Shown here piece after piece: positions 56,014-64,000 of a stretch of DNA of 64,000 nucleotides. Made by a program: the position numbers and the translations under genes. A model generated the notes under the pieces. The model made no database searches and had not been told where the DNA came from. It was given only the letters and a program-made list of their open reading frames with translations. Positions within the stretch are counted from its first letter, which is position 1; every line of letters begins with the position of its first letter. The DNA comes from Lipingzhangella_A rawalii (GTDB lineage: Bacteria; Actinomycetota; Actinomycetes; Streptosporangiales; Streptosporangiaceae): positions 124,001 through 188,000 of the forward strand of contig NZ_JAVLVT010000002.1 of NCBI RefSeq assembly GCF_031628175.1. The letters run 5' to 3'.

Positions 56014-56592
56014 ATGCCAGATATCAGCGTCACTGTTGACGGCGTTCGACACGACGACCATGTCGAGGCCCGTCAGCTCCTGGTTCACTACCTTCGACAA
56101 CGGCTGGGGAAAGTCGGAACCCCGGTCGGCTGCGACACCACCAACTGCGGAGCCTGTACCGTCCTGATGGACGGTATGTCCGCCAAGAGCTGTTCCATCC
56201 TGGCGGCCCAGACCAGCGGACACGAAATCACCACGATCGCCGGAATCGAAGGCCAGGACGGAACGTGGCATCCCGTTCAACGCGCCTTCCACGAGTCCCA
56301 CGCACTCCAGTGCGGGTACTGCACCCCAGGAATGATCCTGGCGACCGTCGACCTCCTCCGGGAGAATCCCAGCCCCACGGACCAGGAAATCCGGGAGGGC
56401 CTGGAGGGAAACCTGTGCCGCTGCACCGGATACGCCAACATTGTTCGCGCCGTACAGTCCGCGGCTGCCGAACTCCGTGCCGCCGCCGCTGAGCCGACCG
56501 GACCGGGCGAGGCGACGGCCACTGTTCCCCAGCAGGCCGATGCCCGCTCCACGGATCCGGCACAGGCACCCGCAGCGGGAGGTGCGGCATGA
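56014..56592 (+). CDS. coxS: CO dehydrogenase-like small subunit, [2Fe-2S] protein
   Basis: 192 residues. The plant-type cluster ligands are in CDTTNCGACTVL and C of SCSIL; the second cluster in CGYCTPGM and CRCTGYANI. A 35-residue A/T/P-rich tail is unusual. It feeds electrons from the Mo site to FAD. The ATG at 56014 is 10 bases from GGGAGGA; coxL overlaps by ATGA. Confidence 0.93.
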   Translation: MPDISVTVDGVRHDDHVEARQLLVHYLRQRLGKVGTPVGCDTTNCGACTVLMDGMSAKSCSILAAQTSGHEITTIAGIEGQDGTWHPVQRAFHESHALQCGYCTPGMILATVDLLRENPSPTDQEIREGLEGNLCRCTGYANIVRAVQSAAAELRAAAAEPTGPGEATATVPQQADARSTDPAQAPAAGGAA

Positions 56593-58979
56593 CCACCACG
56601 CCACAGGCCCCATCCCAGATCGGTCACCCCGCGCCCCGCAAGGAGGACGCACGCCTGATCACCGGGCGCACGCGATGGACCGACAACCTACGCCCGGCCG
56701 GAACTCTGCACGTGAGCTTCCTGCGTAGCCCGCACGCGCACGCGCGCATCACCGGCATCGACACCACCACCGCCCGCAGCCAGCCTGGTGTGGTGACCGT
56801 GCTGACGGGGGCCGACCTCGCCGCCGAGCAGGGAAGCCTGCCGTGCGCCTGGCCCGTCACCAGCGACATCGTGCATCCCGACCATCCGCCGATGGCGGTC
56901 GACGAGGTCCGTTACGTCGGTGAGGCGGTGGCCTGCGTGGTGGCCCGCGACGCAGGCGCGGCCCTGGACGCCCTGGAGCTGATCGACGTCGACTACGAGG
57001 CCAAGCCGCCCGTCGTCGACCTGGAGGAGGCCCTCGCCGAGGACGCCGCCCTGGTACACGAGGACGCCGGAACCAACCGCTGCTACGTGTGGCCGCTGAG
57101 CTCGGGGGACGTCTCCGGAGCCTTCGACTCCGCCCCGGTGGTTCTCCAGCGCCGCTACACCCAGCAGCGGCTCATCCCGGCGGCGATGGAGCCCCGCTCG
57201 GTGGTGTGTGAGCCGGACGGGGACAGTTTCACCCTGTACTCCTCCACCCAGGTCCCGCACATCGTCCGGGTCATGTTGGCCATGACCACCGGAATCCCCG
57301 AACAGAACATCCGGGTGATCGCGCCGGACGTCGGCGGGGGATTCGGCTCCAAACTCCAGGTGACCGCCGAGGAGGCTCTCGCTCTCCTACTGGCCCGCAG
57401 GCTGGGGCAACCGGTCAAGTGGACCGAGACCCGCTCCGAGGGATTCCAGACCACGCACCACGGCCGCGGCCAGATCCAGGACGTCGCCATCGCCGCCGAC
57501 ACCGACGGTCGGATCCGCGGGCTGAAGGTGGACCTACTCGCGGACATGGGCGCCTACCTCATGTTGATCACCCCGGGAACGCCGCTGCTGGGCGCACTCA
57601 TGTACCCGGGCATCTACAAGATGGACGCCTACTCGTTCAGCTGCACCGGGGTGTTCACCACCAAGACACCCACCGACGCCTACCGCGGCGCGGGACGGCC
57701 AGAGGCCACCTTCGCCATCGAACGGATCATGGACGAACTGGCGAGTGAACTCGGCCTGGACCCGGTGGAACTACGTCGACGCAACTGGATCGAGAATACG
57801 GAGTTCCCCTACGAGACCGTCGCCGGCCTGACCTACGACTCGGGGAACTACGAGGCCGCCACGGATCGTGCGTTGGAGCTGTTCGGATACGACAGCCTGC
57901 GCCAGGAGCAGAGCGCCCGCCGCTCCCAGGACGGCTCGGCGGATGACGCCCCCACGCAGCTGGGTATCGGCGTGTCCACCTACACCGAGATGTGCGGGCT
58001 CGCTCCGTCACGCGTACTGGGGTCCCTGTCCTACGGGGCCGGCGGCTGGGAACATGCCGCCGTGCGGATGCTGCCGACCGGAAAGGTCGAGGTCGTCACC
58101 GGGACCACCCCACATGGTCAGGGCCACGACACCTGCTGGAGCCAGATCGCGGCCGACCAGCTAGGCGTGGACTACGCCGACGTGCGTGTTCTGCACGGGG
58201 ACACACAGGTCGCCCCGAAGGGAATGGACACCTACGGCTCGCGGTCCCTGGTCGTGGGGGGTGCCGCACTGGTCCAGGCCTGCACCCGCGTGGTCGAGAA
58301 GGCCCGCCCCGTGGCCGCCCACCTGCTGGAGGCCGCGGTGGAGGACGTCGAGTTCACCGGTGGCGCGTTCCGGGTTCGCGGCACGCCCGAGCCCGCCACC
58401 ACCATGGCGGAGGTTGCCCTGGCCGCATTTACCGCACACGACCTGCCGGAAGGCACGGAACCGTCCCTGGACGCGGAGGCCACCGTCGACCCGGAGAACT
58501 TCTCCTACCCGCACGGAACCCACCTGTGCGCGGTGGAGGTCGACACCGAGACCGGCCGGGTGGACATCCGGTCCTACGTGGCTGTCGACGACGTCGGCGT
58601 GGTCGTCAATCCCCAGATTGTGGACGGCCAGGTCCACGGGGGAATCGCACAGGGAATCGGGCAGGCACTGTACGAGGAAGCGGTTCACGACGCCGACGGC
58701 AACCTGGTGACCTCCACCATGGCGGACTACCTGCTGCCCTCGGCCGCGGACCTTCCCGACTTCGTCACGGACCGCACCGAGTCCCCGGCCACCACCCACC
58801 CGCTCGGAGTCAAGGGCGTGGGCGAGGCCGGGACGATCGCATCGACCCCCGCGGTGGTCAACGCGATCGCGGACGCACTCGCACCGTATGGGGTCCGCGA
58901 CGTTCCGATGCCCTGCACGCCCGAACGGGTCTGGCGTGCCATTCAGGCGGCGCGGGAACAGAACGGAGAAGACCAGTGA
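56589..58979 (+). CDS. coxL: CO dehydrogenase/xanthine dehydrogenase-like large subunit, form II
   Basis: 796 residues, molybdopterin-binding. The cofactor loops include GGGFGSKLQ, AYRGAGRPEATF, and the active-site Glu in GVGEAGTIASTPAVVNAI. The active-site loop reads AYRGAGR, the mark of form II enzymes, not the AYxCSFR of true (form I) CO dehydrogenases. Form II proteins act on unknown or varied substrates. Start and stop overlap neighbours (ATGA and GTGA), so the three subunit genes are coupled. Confidence 0.93.
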   Translation: MTTTPQAPSQIGHPAPRKEDARLITGRTRWTDNLRPAGTLHVSFLRSPHAHARITGIDTTTARSQPGVVTVLTGADLAAEQGSLPCAWPVTSDIVHPDHPPMAVDEVRYVGEAVACVVARDAGAALDALELIDVDYEAKPPVVDLEEALAEDAALVHEDAGTNRCYVWPLSSGDVSGAFDSAPVVLQRRYTQQRLIPAAMEPRSVVCEPDGDSFTLYSSTQVPHIVRVMLAMTTGIPEQNIRVIAPDVGGGFGSKLQVTAEEALALLLARRLGQPVKWTETRSEGFQTTHHGRGQIQDVAIAADTDGRIRGLKVDLLADMGAYLMLITPGTPLLGALMYPGIYKMDAYSFSCTGVFTTKTPTDAYRGAGRPEATFAIERIMDELASELGLDPVELRRRNWIENTEFPYETVAGLTYDSGNYEAATDRALELFGYDSLRQEQSARRSQDGSADDAPTQLGIGVSTYTEMCGLAPSRVLGSLSYGAGGWEHAAVRMLPTGKVEVVTGTTPHGQGHDTCWSQIAADQLGVDYADVRVLHGDTQVAPKGMDTYGSRSLVVGGAALVQACTRVVEKARPVAAHLLEAAVEDVEFTGGAFRVRGTPEPATTMAEVALAAFTAHDLPEGTEPSLDAEATVDPENFSYPHGTHLCAVEVDTETGRVDIRSYVAVDDVGVVVNPQIVDGQVHGGIAQGIGQALYEEAVHDADGNLVTSTMADYLLPSAADLPDFVTDRTESPATTHPLGVKGVGEAGTIASTPAVVNAIADALAPYGVRDVPMPCTPERVWRAIQAAREQNGEDQ

Positions 58980-59851
58980 TTCCGTCCACCTTCACGTATG
59001 AGCAGCCAGCGGACGTATCCACGGCCCTGGAGATCATGAGCCGGGCGGCACCGGATCCACAGGAAGCGGATGGCGCCGTCACGGTGCTGGCCGGCGGGCA
59101 GAGCCTGGTGCCGCTGCTGCGGTTCCGGCTCGCCGCTCCGGACGTCGTGGTCGACCTGGGCGGATGCGCGGAGCTCCAGGGAATCCGGGACATGGGGGAC
59201 CACCTGTGGATCGGCGCCATGACCACGCACCACGACGTGATCCGGGATCCACTCGTCGCCGAGCACTGCGGGCTTCTCGCCCAGGCGACCCGCACCGTGG
59301 CGGACCCGGCGGTGCGCCACCGCGGAACCATCGGCGGTTCCCTGGCCCATGCCGACCCGGCGGGGGACCTGCCAGCGGTCGCCCTCACCCTGAACGCCGA
59401 GATGATCATTGACGGCCCCGACGGACAGCGGGAGGTCCCGGCGGGCGAATTCTTTCTCGACTATCTCACCTCGGCGCTGGAGCCGGACGAGCTCCTCACC
59501 GGAATCCGCATCCCCAAGTGGCCGGGGTGGACCTTCCACTACGAGAAGTTCAACCGTACGGCACAGGCCTGGGCGCTCGTTGGGGTGGCCGCCGCGGTCC
59601 AACGCGTGCACGGTGATCTCGCCGAGGTCCGAGTGGGACTCACGAACATGGGGGCCACGCCGGTGCGCGCCCGCGGCGTCGAGCAGGCCGCCCGAGGAAT
59701 CCCAGCCCAGCGCCGGGCCGTGACCGAAGCCAGCCGCCAGGCCAGCTCCGGCACGGAACCACCCAGCGACACGCACGCCCAGTCCGACTATCGGCGACAC
59801 CTGGCCCAAGTGCTCACCGGTCGCGCCATCAGTCGGGCCGCCGGCCTGTAG
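58976..59851 (+). CDS. coxM: CO dehydrogenase-like medium subunit, FAD-binding
   Basis: 291 residues. The FAD-binding motifs are LAGGQSLVPLLRFRLA and RHRGTIGGSLAHADPAGD. It accepts electrons from the Fe-S subunit. Start GTG within the coxL stop (GTGA). The C-terminal end is of normal length. A hairpin follows before coxG. Confidence 0.92.
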   Translation: MIPSTFTYEQPADVSTALEIMSRAAPDPQEADGAVTVLAGGQSLVPLLRFRLAAPDVVVDLGGCAELQGIRDMGDHLWIGAMTTHHDVIRDPLVAEHCGLLAQATRTVADPAVRHRGTIGGSLAHADPAGDLPAVALTLNAEMIIDGPDGQREVPAGEFFLDYLTSALEPDELLTGIRIPKWPGWTFHYEKFNRTAQAWALVGVAAAVQRVHGDLAEVRVGLTNMGATPVRARGVEQAARGIPAQRRAVTEASRQASSGTEPPSDTHAQSDYRRHLAQVLTGRAISRAAGL

Positions 59852-59925
59852 CCACCACAGCCGACTCCCGCACCCTGCCGGTTCGTTGACGCACTCCGTT
59901 AGGGGCCACGAACCAGGGGGCAGAT

Positions 59926-59966
59926 CCGGGGATGGTTTCCGCGTGTGGGGGAAGAACCATCCCCGG
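59926..59966 (+). terminator. Hairpin between coxM and coxG
   Basis: Perfect 12-bp stem (CCGGGGATGGTT / AACCATCCCCGG) with a 17-base loop. It may end the coxSLM transcript or lower expression of coxG downstream. Confidence 0.6.
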
Positions 59967-60064
59967 GGTCGGTCTCGCTCCGGTGCCCGTGCGACGCGGT
60001 CCTGCCGTCGGGCGCCACTCGGGCCTCGGCCGCGGAGTCCGGACCACAACCGCGAAGGAGGGTC

Positions 60065-60823
60065 ATGAGTACGCGACTGGACAACGAGTTCACGGTCCCC
60101 GTTCCGGTGGACGATGCCTGGCGAACTCTGCTGGACGTCCAACGGGTCGCCCCCTGCATGCCGGGTGCCAGCCTGGAGTCCGTGGACGATGACGGAAGCA
60201 GCGTCACCGGCCGGGTTCGGGTCAAGGTCGGCCCCGTAACGGTGACCTATCGCGGCACGGCCACCTTCGTGGAGACGGACTCCGCGGCCCGATCGGTGCT
60301 CGTCGACGCACGCGGCAAGGAAGCCCGGGGCAGTGGGACCGCCGAAGCCACAGTCCGGGCCACACTCCACGACCAGGGCGACCGAACCACCCGGGTCCGG
60401 GTGGAAACCAATCTCAGTGTTACCGGCAAAGCCGCCCAATTCGGACGGGGCGTGATCGCGGACGTCAGCGCCAAACTCGTGGACCGATTCGCCCAGAACC
60501 TGGCCGCCCAACTCACGGACCCCGACACGGAGTCCGAAACGGCATCCGGCGCAGCCGCGCCGACCGGCGAGCCACAATCGGGCCCGACACGCACGGGGCG
60601 CCTTCGGGCGAGTCGCCCCTATTCGGTGGACCCGGCCGCCGCGAACCGCACGGACAGCTCGGAAGAAACCACAGCAGCCGGGGGAGACACGGATGCTCTG
60701 GACGCCCTCGACCTTGCTGCGGGGCCCGTGCTCCGACGCCTCCTGCCGCTGGCCGGTGGCCTGATGGTCGTGGCCGCGGTCGTGTGGTGGCTACGGTGCC
60801 GACGCCGGGAATCTCGGCGTTGA
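60065..60823 (+). CDS. coxG: CoxG-type SRPBCC-domain protein with C-terminal membrane anchor
   Basis: 252 residues. The SRPBCC/CoxG domain (residues 1-145) begins STRLDNEFTVPVPVDDAWRTLLDVQRVAPCMPGASL. Then a disordered linker, then one membrane helix (LLPLAGGLMVVAAVVWWL). CoxG recruits CO dehydrogenase to the membrane in Oligotropha/Afipia and mycobacteria; the helix would fit that. The ATG has AAGGAGG upstream. Confidence 0.88.
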   Translation: MSTRLDNEFTVPVPVDDAWRTLLDVQRVAPCMPGASLESVDDDGSSVTGRVRVKVGPVTVTYRGTATFVETDSAARSVLVDARGKEARGSGTAEATVRATLHDQGDRTTRVRVETNLSVTGKAAQFGRGVIADVSAKLVDRFAQNLAAQLTDPDTESETASGAAAPTGEPQSGPTRTGRLRASRPYSVDPAAANRTDSSEETTAAGGDTDALDALDLAAGPVLRRLLPLAGGLMVVAAVVWWLRCRRRESRR

Positions 60824-60891
60824 CCGGGACCGAGACCGCCCCCCGACGCCGGGTAACATCGGCGATCGGAGGCCAGCCACGGGGGGTGCGC

Positions 60892-61296
60892 ATGGATTTC
60901 GGATCGGTGGAGCGGGGACGGAAGCGACACGGGGTCCGTGTTGCACTGCGGGTCACCGATCCCGAAGAGCCACATGCCGTCCTCGGTTTTGCTCCCTGTC
61001 CGCAGTGCACGGCGATGACGAACTGCGACCCCGGATTCAGCGCACAGTGCCGCGAATGCGGGCTCCGGTTCCCCCGTCGCCGCCAGGCGCATGTGGAGCG
61101 GCCCGTACAGTGGGTAACCGAGGAGGAGCTGGACCAGCACACCTTGGCGTGGACGGCAGAGGACGGCGAGAACATCGAGCATCCGACCCCCGCGCCGCGG
61201 AGAAATACCTGGATCTGTACCGAATGTGGCGCGATCACCCCAATTTCGGTCACCAGATGTCGCATGTGTTCCCGGCCGCGTGGAAACCCGGGATAG
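60892..61296 (+). CDS. Protein with two zinc-ribbon-like Cys pairs
   Basis: 134 residues. CPQC and CREC form one four-Cys ribbon, CTEC and CRMC another, separated by an acidic linker. This is a rubredoxin-like/zinc-ribbon architecture of unknown role. The ATG at 60892 has GGGGGG before it. Confidence 0.65.
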   Translation: MDFGSVERGRKRHGVRVALRVTDPEEPHAVLGFAPCPQCTAMTNCDPGFSAQCRECGLRFPRRRQAHVERPVQWVTEEELDQHTLAWTAEDGENIEHPTPAPRRNTWICTECGAITPISVTRCRMCSRPRGNPG

Positions 61297-61616
61297 GTGG
61301 AGACGCCCACCCGAGTCACCCCCGAGCCGAATTCTGTAACAATAACAACACATTCTGTTCCCTTCGAACTCGGGAGAGTAATCGTCGCACGGGTTTAGGC
61401 GTCTACCGCATTCAGCTATGGAATCGCACGCTTGATGGAATAGAGTGGCAGTAGTCGCCATGCGAAGTGCGCACCACGCAGTGACCGGAATCTGGTGCGC
61501 CGAGCACGACCATGCACCGGTTCGCGCTCCACTCCCCCTCCCTGGGGTCACTGCCCAGGACCATCCGCTTTGTCAACGGCGCCCTGCGTGCCCCCTCGCA
61601 CTGCGGGAGGAAAGGA
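61297..61616. other. AT-richer region before the orphan regulator
   Basis: 320 bases without a supported gene. 61332-61360 is AT-rich, with two ATTCTGT copies flanking AACAATAACAACAC. TAGAGT at 61441-61446 may be a -10 box. Confidence 0.4.
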
Positions 61617-62384
61617 ATGAGTTTCGTGAGCGGGCCACCCCCAATTCCCGCCCCGGTGCAGACCACTCCACCACCGGATCCCAACAATCCGGTACGGGTC
61701 CTTGTCGTGGACGACCATGCCTTCTTCAGACGCGGCCTGGTATCCGTCCTGGACGTGGAGGACGATATCGAGATCGTCGGGGAGGCGGGCGACGGCGAAG
61801 ACGCCGTGCGGCGCGCCAGCGCACTCCGGCCCGACGTCGTACTCATGGACGTTCGAATGCCCCGGGCCAGCGGCATCGACGCCTGCGCGGAGATCAAACG
61901 AGCCGTGCCCCACTGCAAGATCGTCATGCTGACGATCAGCGACGAGGAGGCGGACCTCTTCGAGGCCATCAAGGGTGGAGCCACGGGCTATCTCCTCAAG
62001 GAGATCGCGGTGGAGGAGCTTGCCGACGCGATCCGTGCCGTGATCGACGGCCAGTCCTTCATCAACCCGTTTATGGCACTACGGCTGATCGGTGAGGTCA
62101 GTGCCATTGCCAAGCGCGAGCGGTCCCAGCCCGCACAGTCGCCGGCCCCGGAGCTGTCCCAGCGGGAAAACGAGGTACTCCGGCAGATCGCCCGGGGGCT
62201 CAGCAACCGCGAAATCGGGAACCGGCTGTTCATCTCGGAAAACACGGTCAAGAACCACGTCCGCCATATCCTGGACAAGCTCGGCCTGCACTCCCGGGTG
62301 GAGGCCGCGGCCTATGCCGCACGCGTATTCGACGACGCCGGCGAGGAGGATCCCCCGGACGGCACCGCCGTCTCCCTGCGGTGA
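61617..62384 (+). CDS. NarL-type response regulator, orphan
   Basis: 255 residues. Receiver VLVVDDHAFFRRGLVSVL with phospho-Asp in VVLMDVRMPRASG, then Lys in LLKEIA; HTH ELSQRENEVLRQIARGLSNREIGNRLFISENTVKNHVRHILDKLGL. No kinase gene lies beside it. ATG 61617 has GGAGGAAAGGA upstream. The start could also be GTG 61629. Confidence 0.93.
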   Translation: MSFVSGPPPIPAPVQTTPPPDPNNPVRVLVVDDHAFFRRGLVSVLDVEDDIEIVGEAGDGEDAVRRASALRPDVVLMDVRMPRASGIDACAEIKRAVPHCKIVMLTISDEEADLFEAIKGGATGYLLKEIAVEELADAIRAVIDGQSFINPFMALRLIGEVSAIAKRERSQPAQSPAPELSQRENEVLRQIARGLSNREIGNRLFISENTVKNHVRHILDKLGLHSRVEAAAYAARVFDDAGEEDPPDGTAVSLR

Positions 62385-62440
62385 CACCGCAAACACCTAT
62401 GCCCCGGTCGGCTCCCGCATCCGCCCGGGGCTGGGACGGC

Positions 62441-64000
62441 CTAACAGCTTCGATCCCAGGAACACTCGACCATGCCGGAGCCGGGAGCCACGGGATGCTG
62501 CTGCGATCGGGTTCCGGGGGCCCGTGCGGGCGCGGCGGCCGTGGCCTCCCGGTCGAACTCGGCGAGTCGAACGGCGATGGCGTCCTGCACATGGGTGGGG
62601 GCTGGCCCCGCATGTCCGTTGTTGAGCACCGAGAACACCAGCTCCTCACCTTCGGCGCCGGTCACGTAGCCGGACAGGGCACTGACCCCGGTCAGGGTTC
62701 CGGTCTTGGCATGTACCGTGCCTGCCGCCACCGTGTCCACCATCCGATTGCGGAGCGTACCTCCGACGAGCGGATCCTCCTCCCCGGCCACGGGCAGGGA
62801 CTCGAACCAGATCTCGTACCACTCCTGGTGGGGAACGCCCGCGAACAGATCGATCAGCACTTCGGCCGTCAGCTCGTTGCTGCGGGATAGACCGGACCCG
62901 TCGGTGAGGTCGAGGGCCTGCGTGTCCACGTCCAGACTCCGGATCGAGGCGTGCAGCTGGTCCAGACCCGCCTCCCAGCTGCCGACGCCGGTCCCGATCC
63001 GGCCGAGGGTTTTCACCAGAATTTCGGCGTGCGCGTTGTTACTGAACTTCATCAACGGAATCATCAGTTCACCCAGCGGAGCCGAATCCCGCTGTGCCAG
63101 CTCCACCGCGGCCGGCGGGGCACTGGCGCGCCCCGTCTCCCCTTCGATCTGCACGCCCGCATCGTCGAGGGCCTCGGCCAGGACGTGTGCTGCGAGGTCC
63201 GTCGGTTCGTCGACCGTCCGCAGCCGGGTCACGGGGCCCGCATCCACCGGGAGCATGCCCCGCACCTCGATCGTATTGGTGCCGTGCGCACGGGTCACCT
63301 CCAGACTGGATTCCCGACCCGGCGCCCCGGTGCGGGCGATGTTCTCCACCTCGACATACCCGGAGGCCACCCCCACATCCACCTCCACCGGTGCGCCGGG
63401 GCTGGCGCCGGGCGTGACTCGCACCTCGGTGACCCCCGTGTCGTTGCGGTCGTCGTCGGTGGCGACCGTCAACGCGGAGATCTGCGCGGCGTAGGCGAAG
63501 GGCTCGTCTCCCGCCTCCCAGTCGGGGGCCAGCCGCTCGTCGTCGAACCAGGTGTCGTCGGCGACCAGGTCACCGGTCACCGTGTGGACCCCCGCGTCTG
63601 CGACGTCCTCGGCGAGGTCGGCGTAGGCGGCGGGCGTCACCGTCGGGTCCCCCGTGCCCACCAGGTGCAGGTCCGTATCCAGCACCCCGTCGTCGTCCGG
63701 TTCCCGCTCGGCGACCACGGAGGTGCGGAACCGGTACTCCGGCCCGAGCACATCCAGGGCCGCCGCCCCCGTGAACAGTTTCGCGTTGGAGGCCGGCACG
63801 AGTGCCGTGTCTGCGTCCTGTGCGTACAGCGTGTCACCTTCGGTCCGGCTGTGCACCATCAGGCCGGAGGTGGCGCCGGTCAGGGCCGGATCGTCCAGGA
63901 TGTCCTCGAGATCCGATCGCAACTCGGCGACACCGGGTGGGTCGGGGCCCGCTGTGTCGGCGAGGGAGACCGGAGCCGTGAGGGAGACCAGTCCGGCGGC
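62441..64000 (-). CDS. dacB: D-alanyl-D-alanine carboxypeptidase/endopeptidase (PBP4/DacB family), 5' end beyond the window
   Basis: At least 519 residues; the frame is open to the right edge, where the visible start (AAGLVSLTAPVSLADTAGPDPPG) looks like the end of a signal peptide. The catalytic motif is SNAK in LVPASNAKLFTGAAAL, followed by DGSGLSRSN and the KTG box in VHAKTGTLTGVSALSGYV. The class C PBP4 insertion domain lies between these. It trims peptidoglycan cross-links outside the cell. The C-terminus has an A/T/P-rich extension. Confidence 0.93.
   Translation of the reverse strand, partial: AAGLVSLTAPVSLADTAGPDPPGVAELRSDLEDILDDPALTGATSGLMVHSRTEGDTLYAQDADTALVPASNAKLFTGAAALDVLGPEYRFRTSVVAEREPDDDGVLDTDLHLVGTGDPTVTPAAYADLAEDVADAGVHTVTGDLVADDTWFDDERLAPDWEAGDEPFAYAAQISALTVATDDDRNDTGVTEVRVTPGASPGAPVEVDVGVASGYVEVENIARTGAPGRESSLEVTRAHGTNTIEVRGMLPVDAGPVTRLRTVDEPTDLAAHVLAEALDDAGVQIEGETGRASAPPAAVELAQRDSAPLGELMIPLMKFSNNAHAEILVKTLGRIGTGVGSWEAGLDQLHASIRSLDVDTQALDLTDGSGLSRSNELTAEVLIDLFAGVPHQEWYEIWFESLPVAGEEDPLVGGTLRNRMVDTVAAGTVHAKTGTLTGVSALSGYVTGAEGEELVFSVLNNGHAGPAPTHVQDAIAVRLAEFDREATAAAPARAPGTRSQQHPVAPGSGMVECSWDRSC

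Overview
The window is high-GC DNA (roughly 70%) with dense gene packing, GTG starts, ATGA/GTGA stop-start overlaps and long antisense open frames. The gene content is actinobacterial: an acyl-CoA carboxylase with an epsilon subunit, an XRE/DUF397 pair, NarL-type two-component systems, PspC proteins, a DUF3017 gene, and a purN-purH-folD-mdh-icd neighbourhood. A member of the Nocardiopsaceae or a close relative fits best; that is inference, because no rRNA or marker search could be run. No tRNA, rRNA, CRISPR array, IS element or prophage was seen.

Layout. 1-7 kb: the end of an endonuclease-like protein, TypA/BipA, a lipoprotein and an acyl-CoA carboxylase locus (beta, epsilon and biotinylated alpha subunits). 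7.5-10.4 kb: a TPM-type membrane protein and an LpdA-type quinone reductase. 10.5-16 kb: purine salvage (purine nucleoside phosphorylase, adenosine deaminase) with a PH-domain protein, an M20 amidohydrolase and a YbdK-type carboxylate-amine ligase. 16.5-24.6 kb: mixed genes, including a galactokinase homologue that lacks catalytic motifs, an LCP cell-wall ligase and a secreted M14 carboxypeptidase.

25.3-33.8 kb is the most unusual part. Five overlapping, translationally coupled genes (glycosyltransferase, cupin-nucleotidyltransferase fusion, a 484-residue protein of unknown family, methyltransferase, short-chain dehydrogenase) are followed, after a structured leader, by a fused alpha-beta glycyl-tRNA synthetase. 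Actinobacteria normally use the unrelated alpha2 GlyRS for translation, so this looks like a dedicated extra synthetase in a specialised pathway, possibly one that uses glycyl-tRNA to make a glycylated sugar or nucleotide-linked product. Its upstream edge is AT-richer DNA, and beyond that lies a divergent regulatory locus (ATPase plus hypothetical gene, facing an XRE regulator plus DUF397) with repeated AAGTTTCGCA sites between the two arms.

37-41 kb holds an ABC-2 exporter with a DUF998 protein, facing a NarL-type sensor/regulator pair. 41.5-49 kb is central metabolism: icd, mdh, DUF3017, an FHA/HTH regulator, folD, purH and purN. 49-53.6 kb is a PspC-type envelope-stress module. 53.6-61 kb contains an MFS exporter under a MarR regulator and a form II CO-dehydrogenase-like molybdenum hydroxylase operon (coxS-coxL-coxM, then coxG). 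The window ends with a zinc-ribbon protein, an orphan response regulator and the 5'-truncated copy of a D,D-carboxypeptidase running off the right edge.

Four copies of a GC-rich stem-loop repeat lie in the 3' flanks of four unrelated genes (typA, the GlyRS gene, a response regulator, purH).
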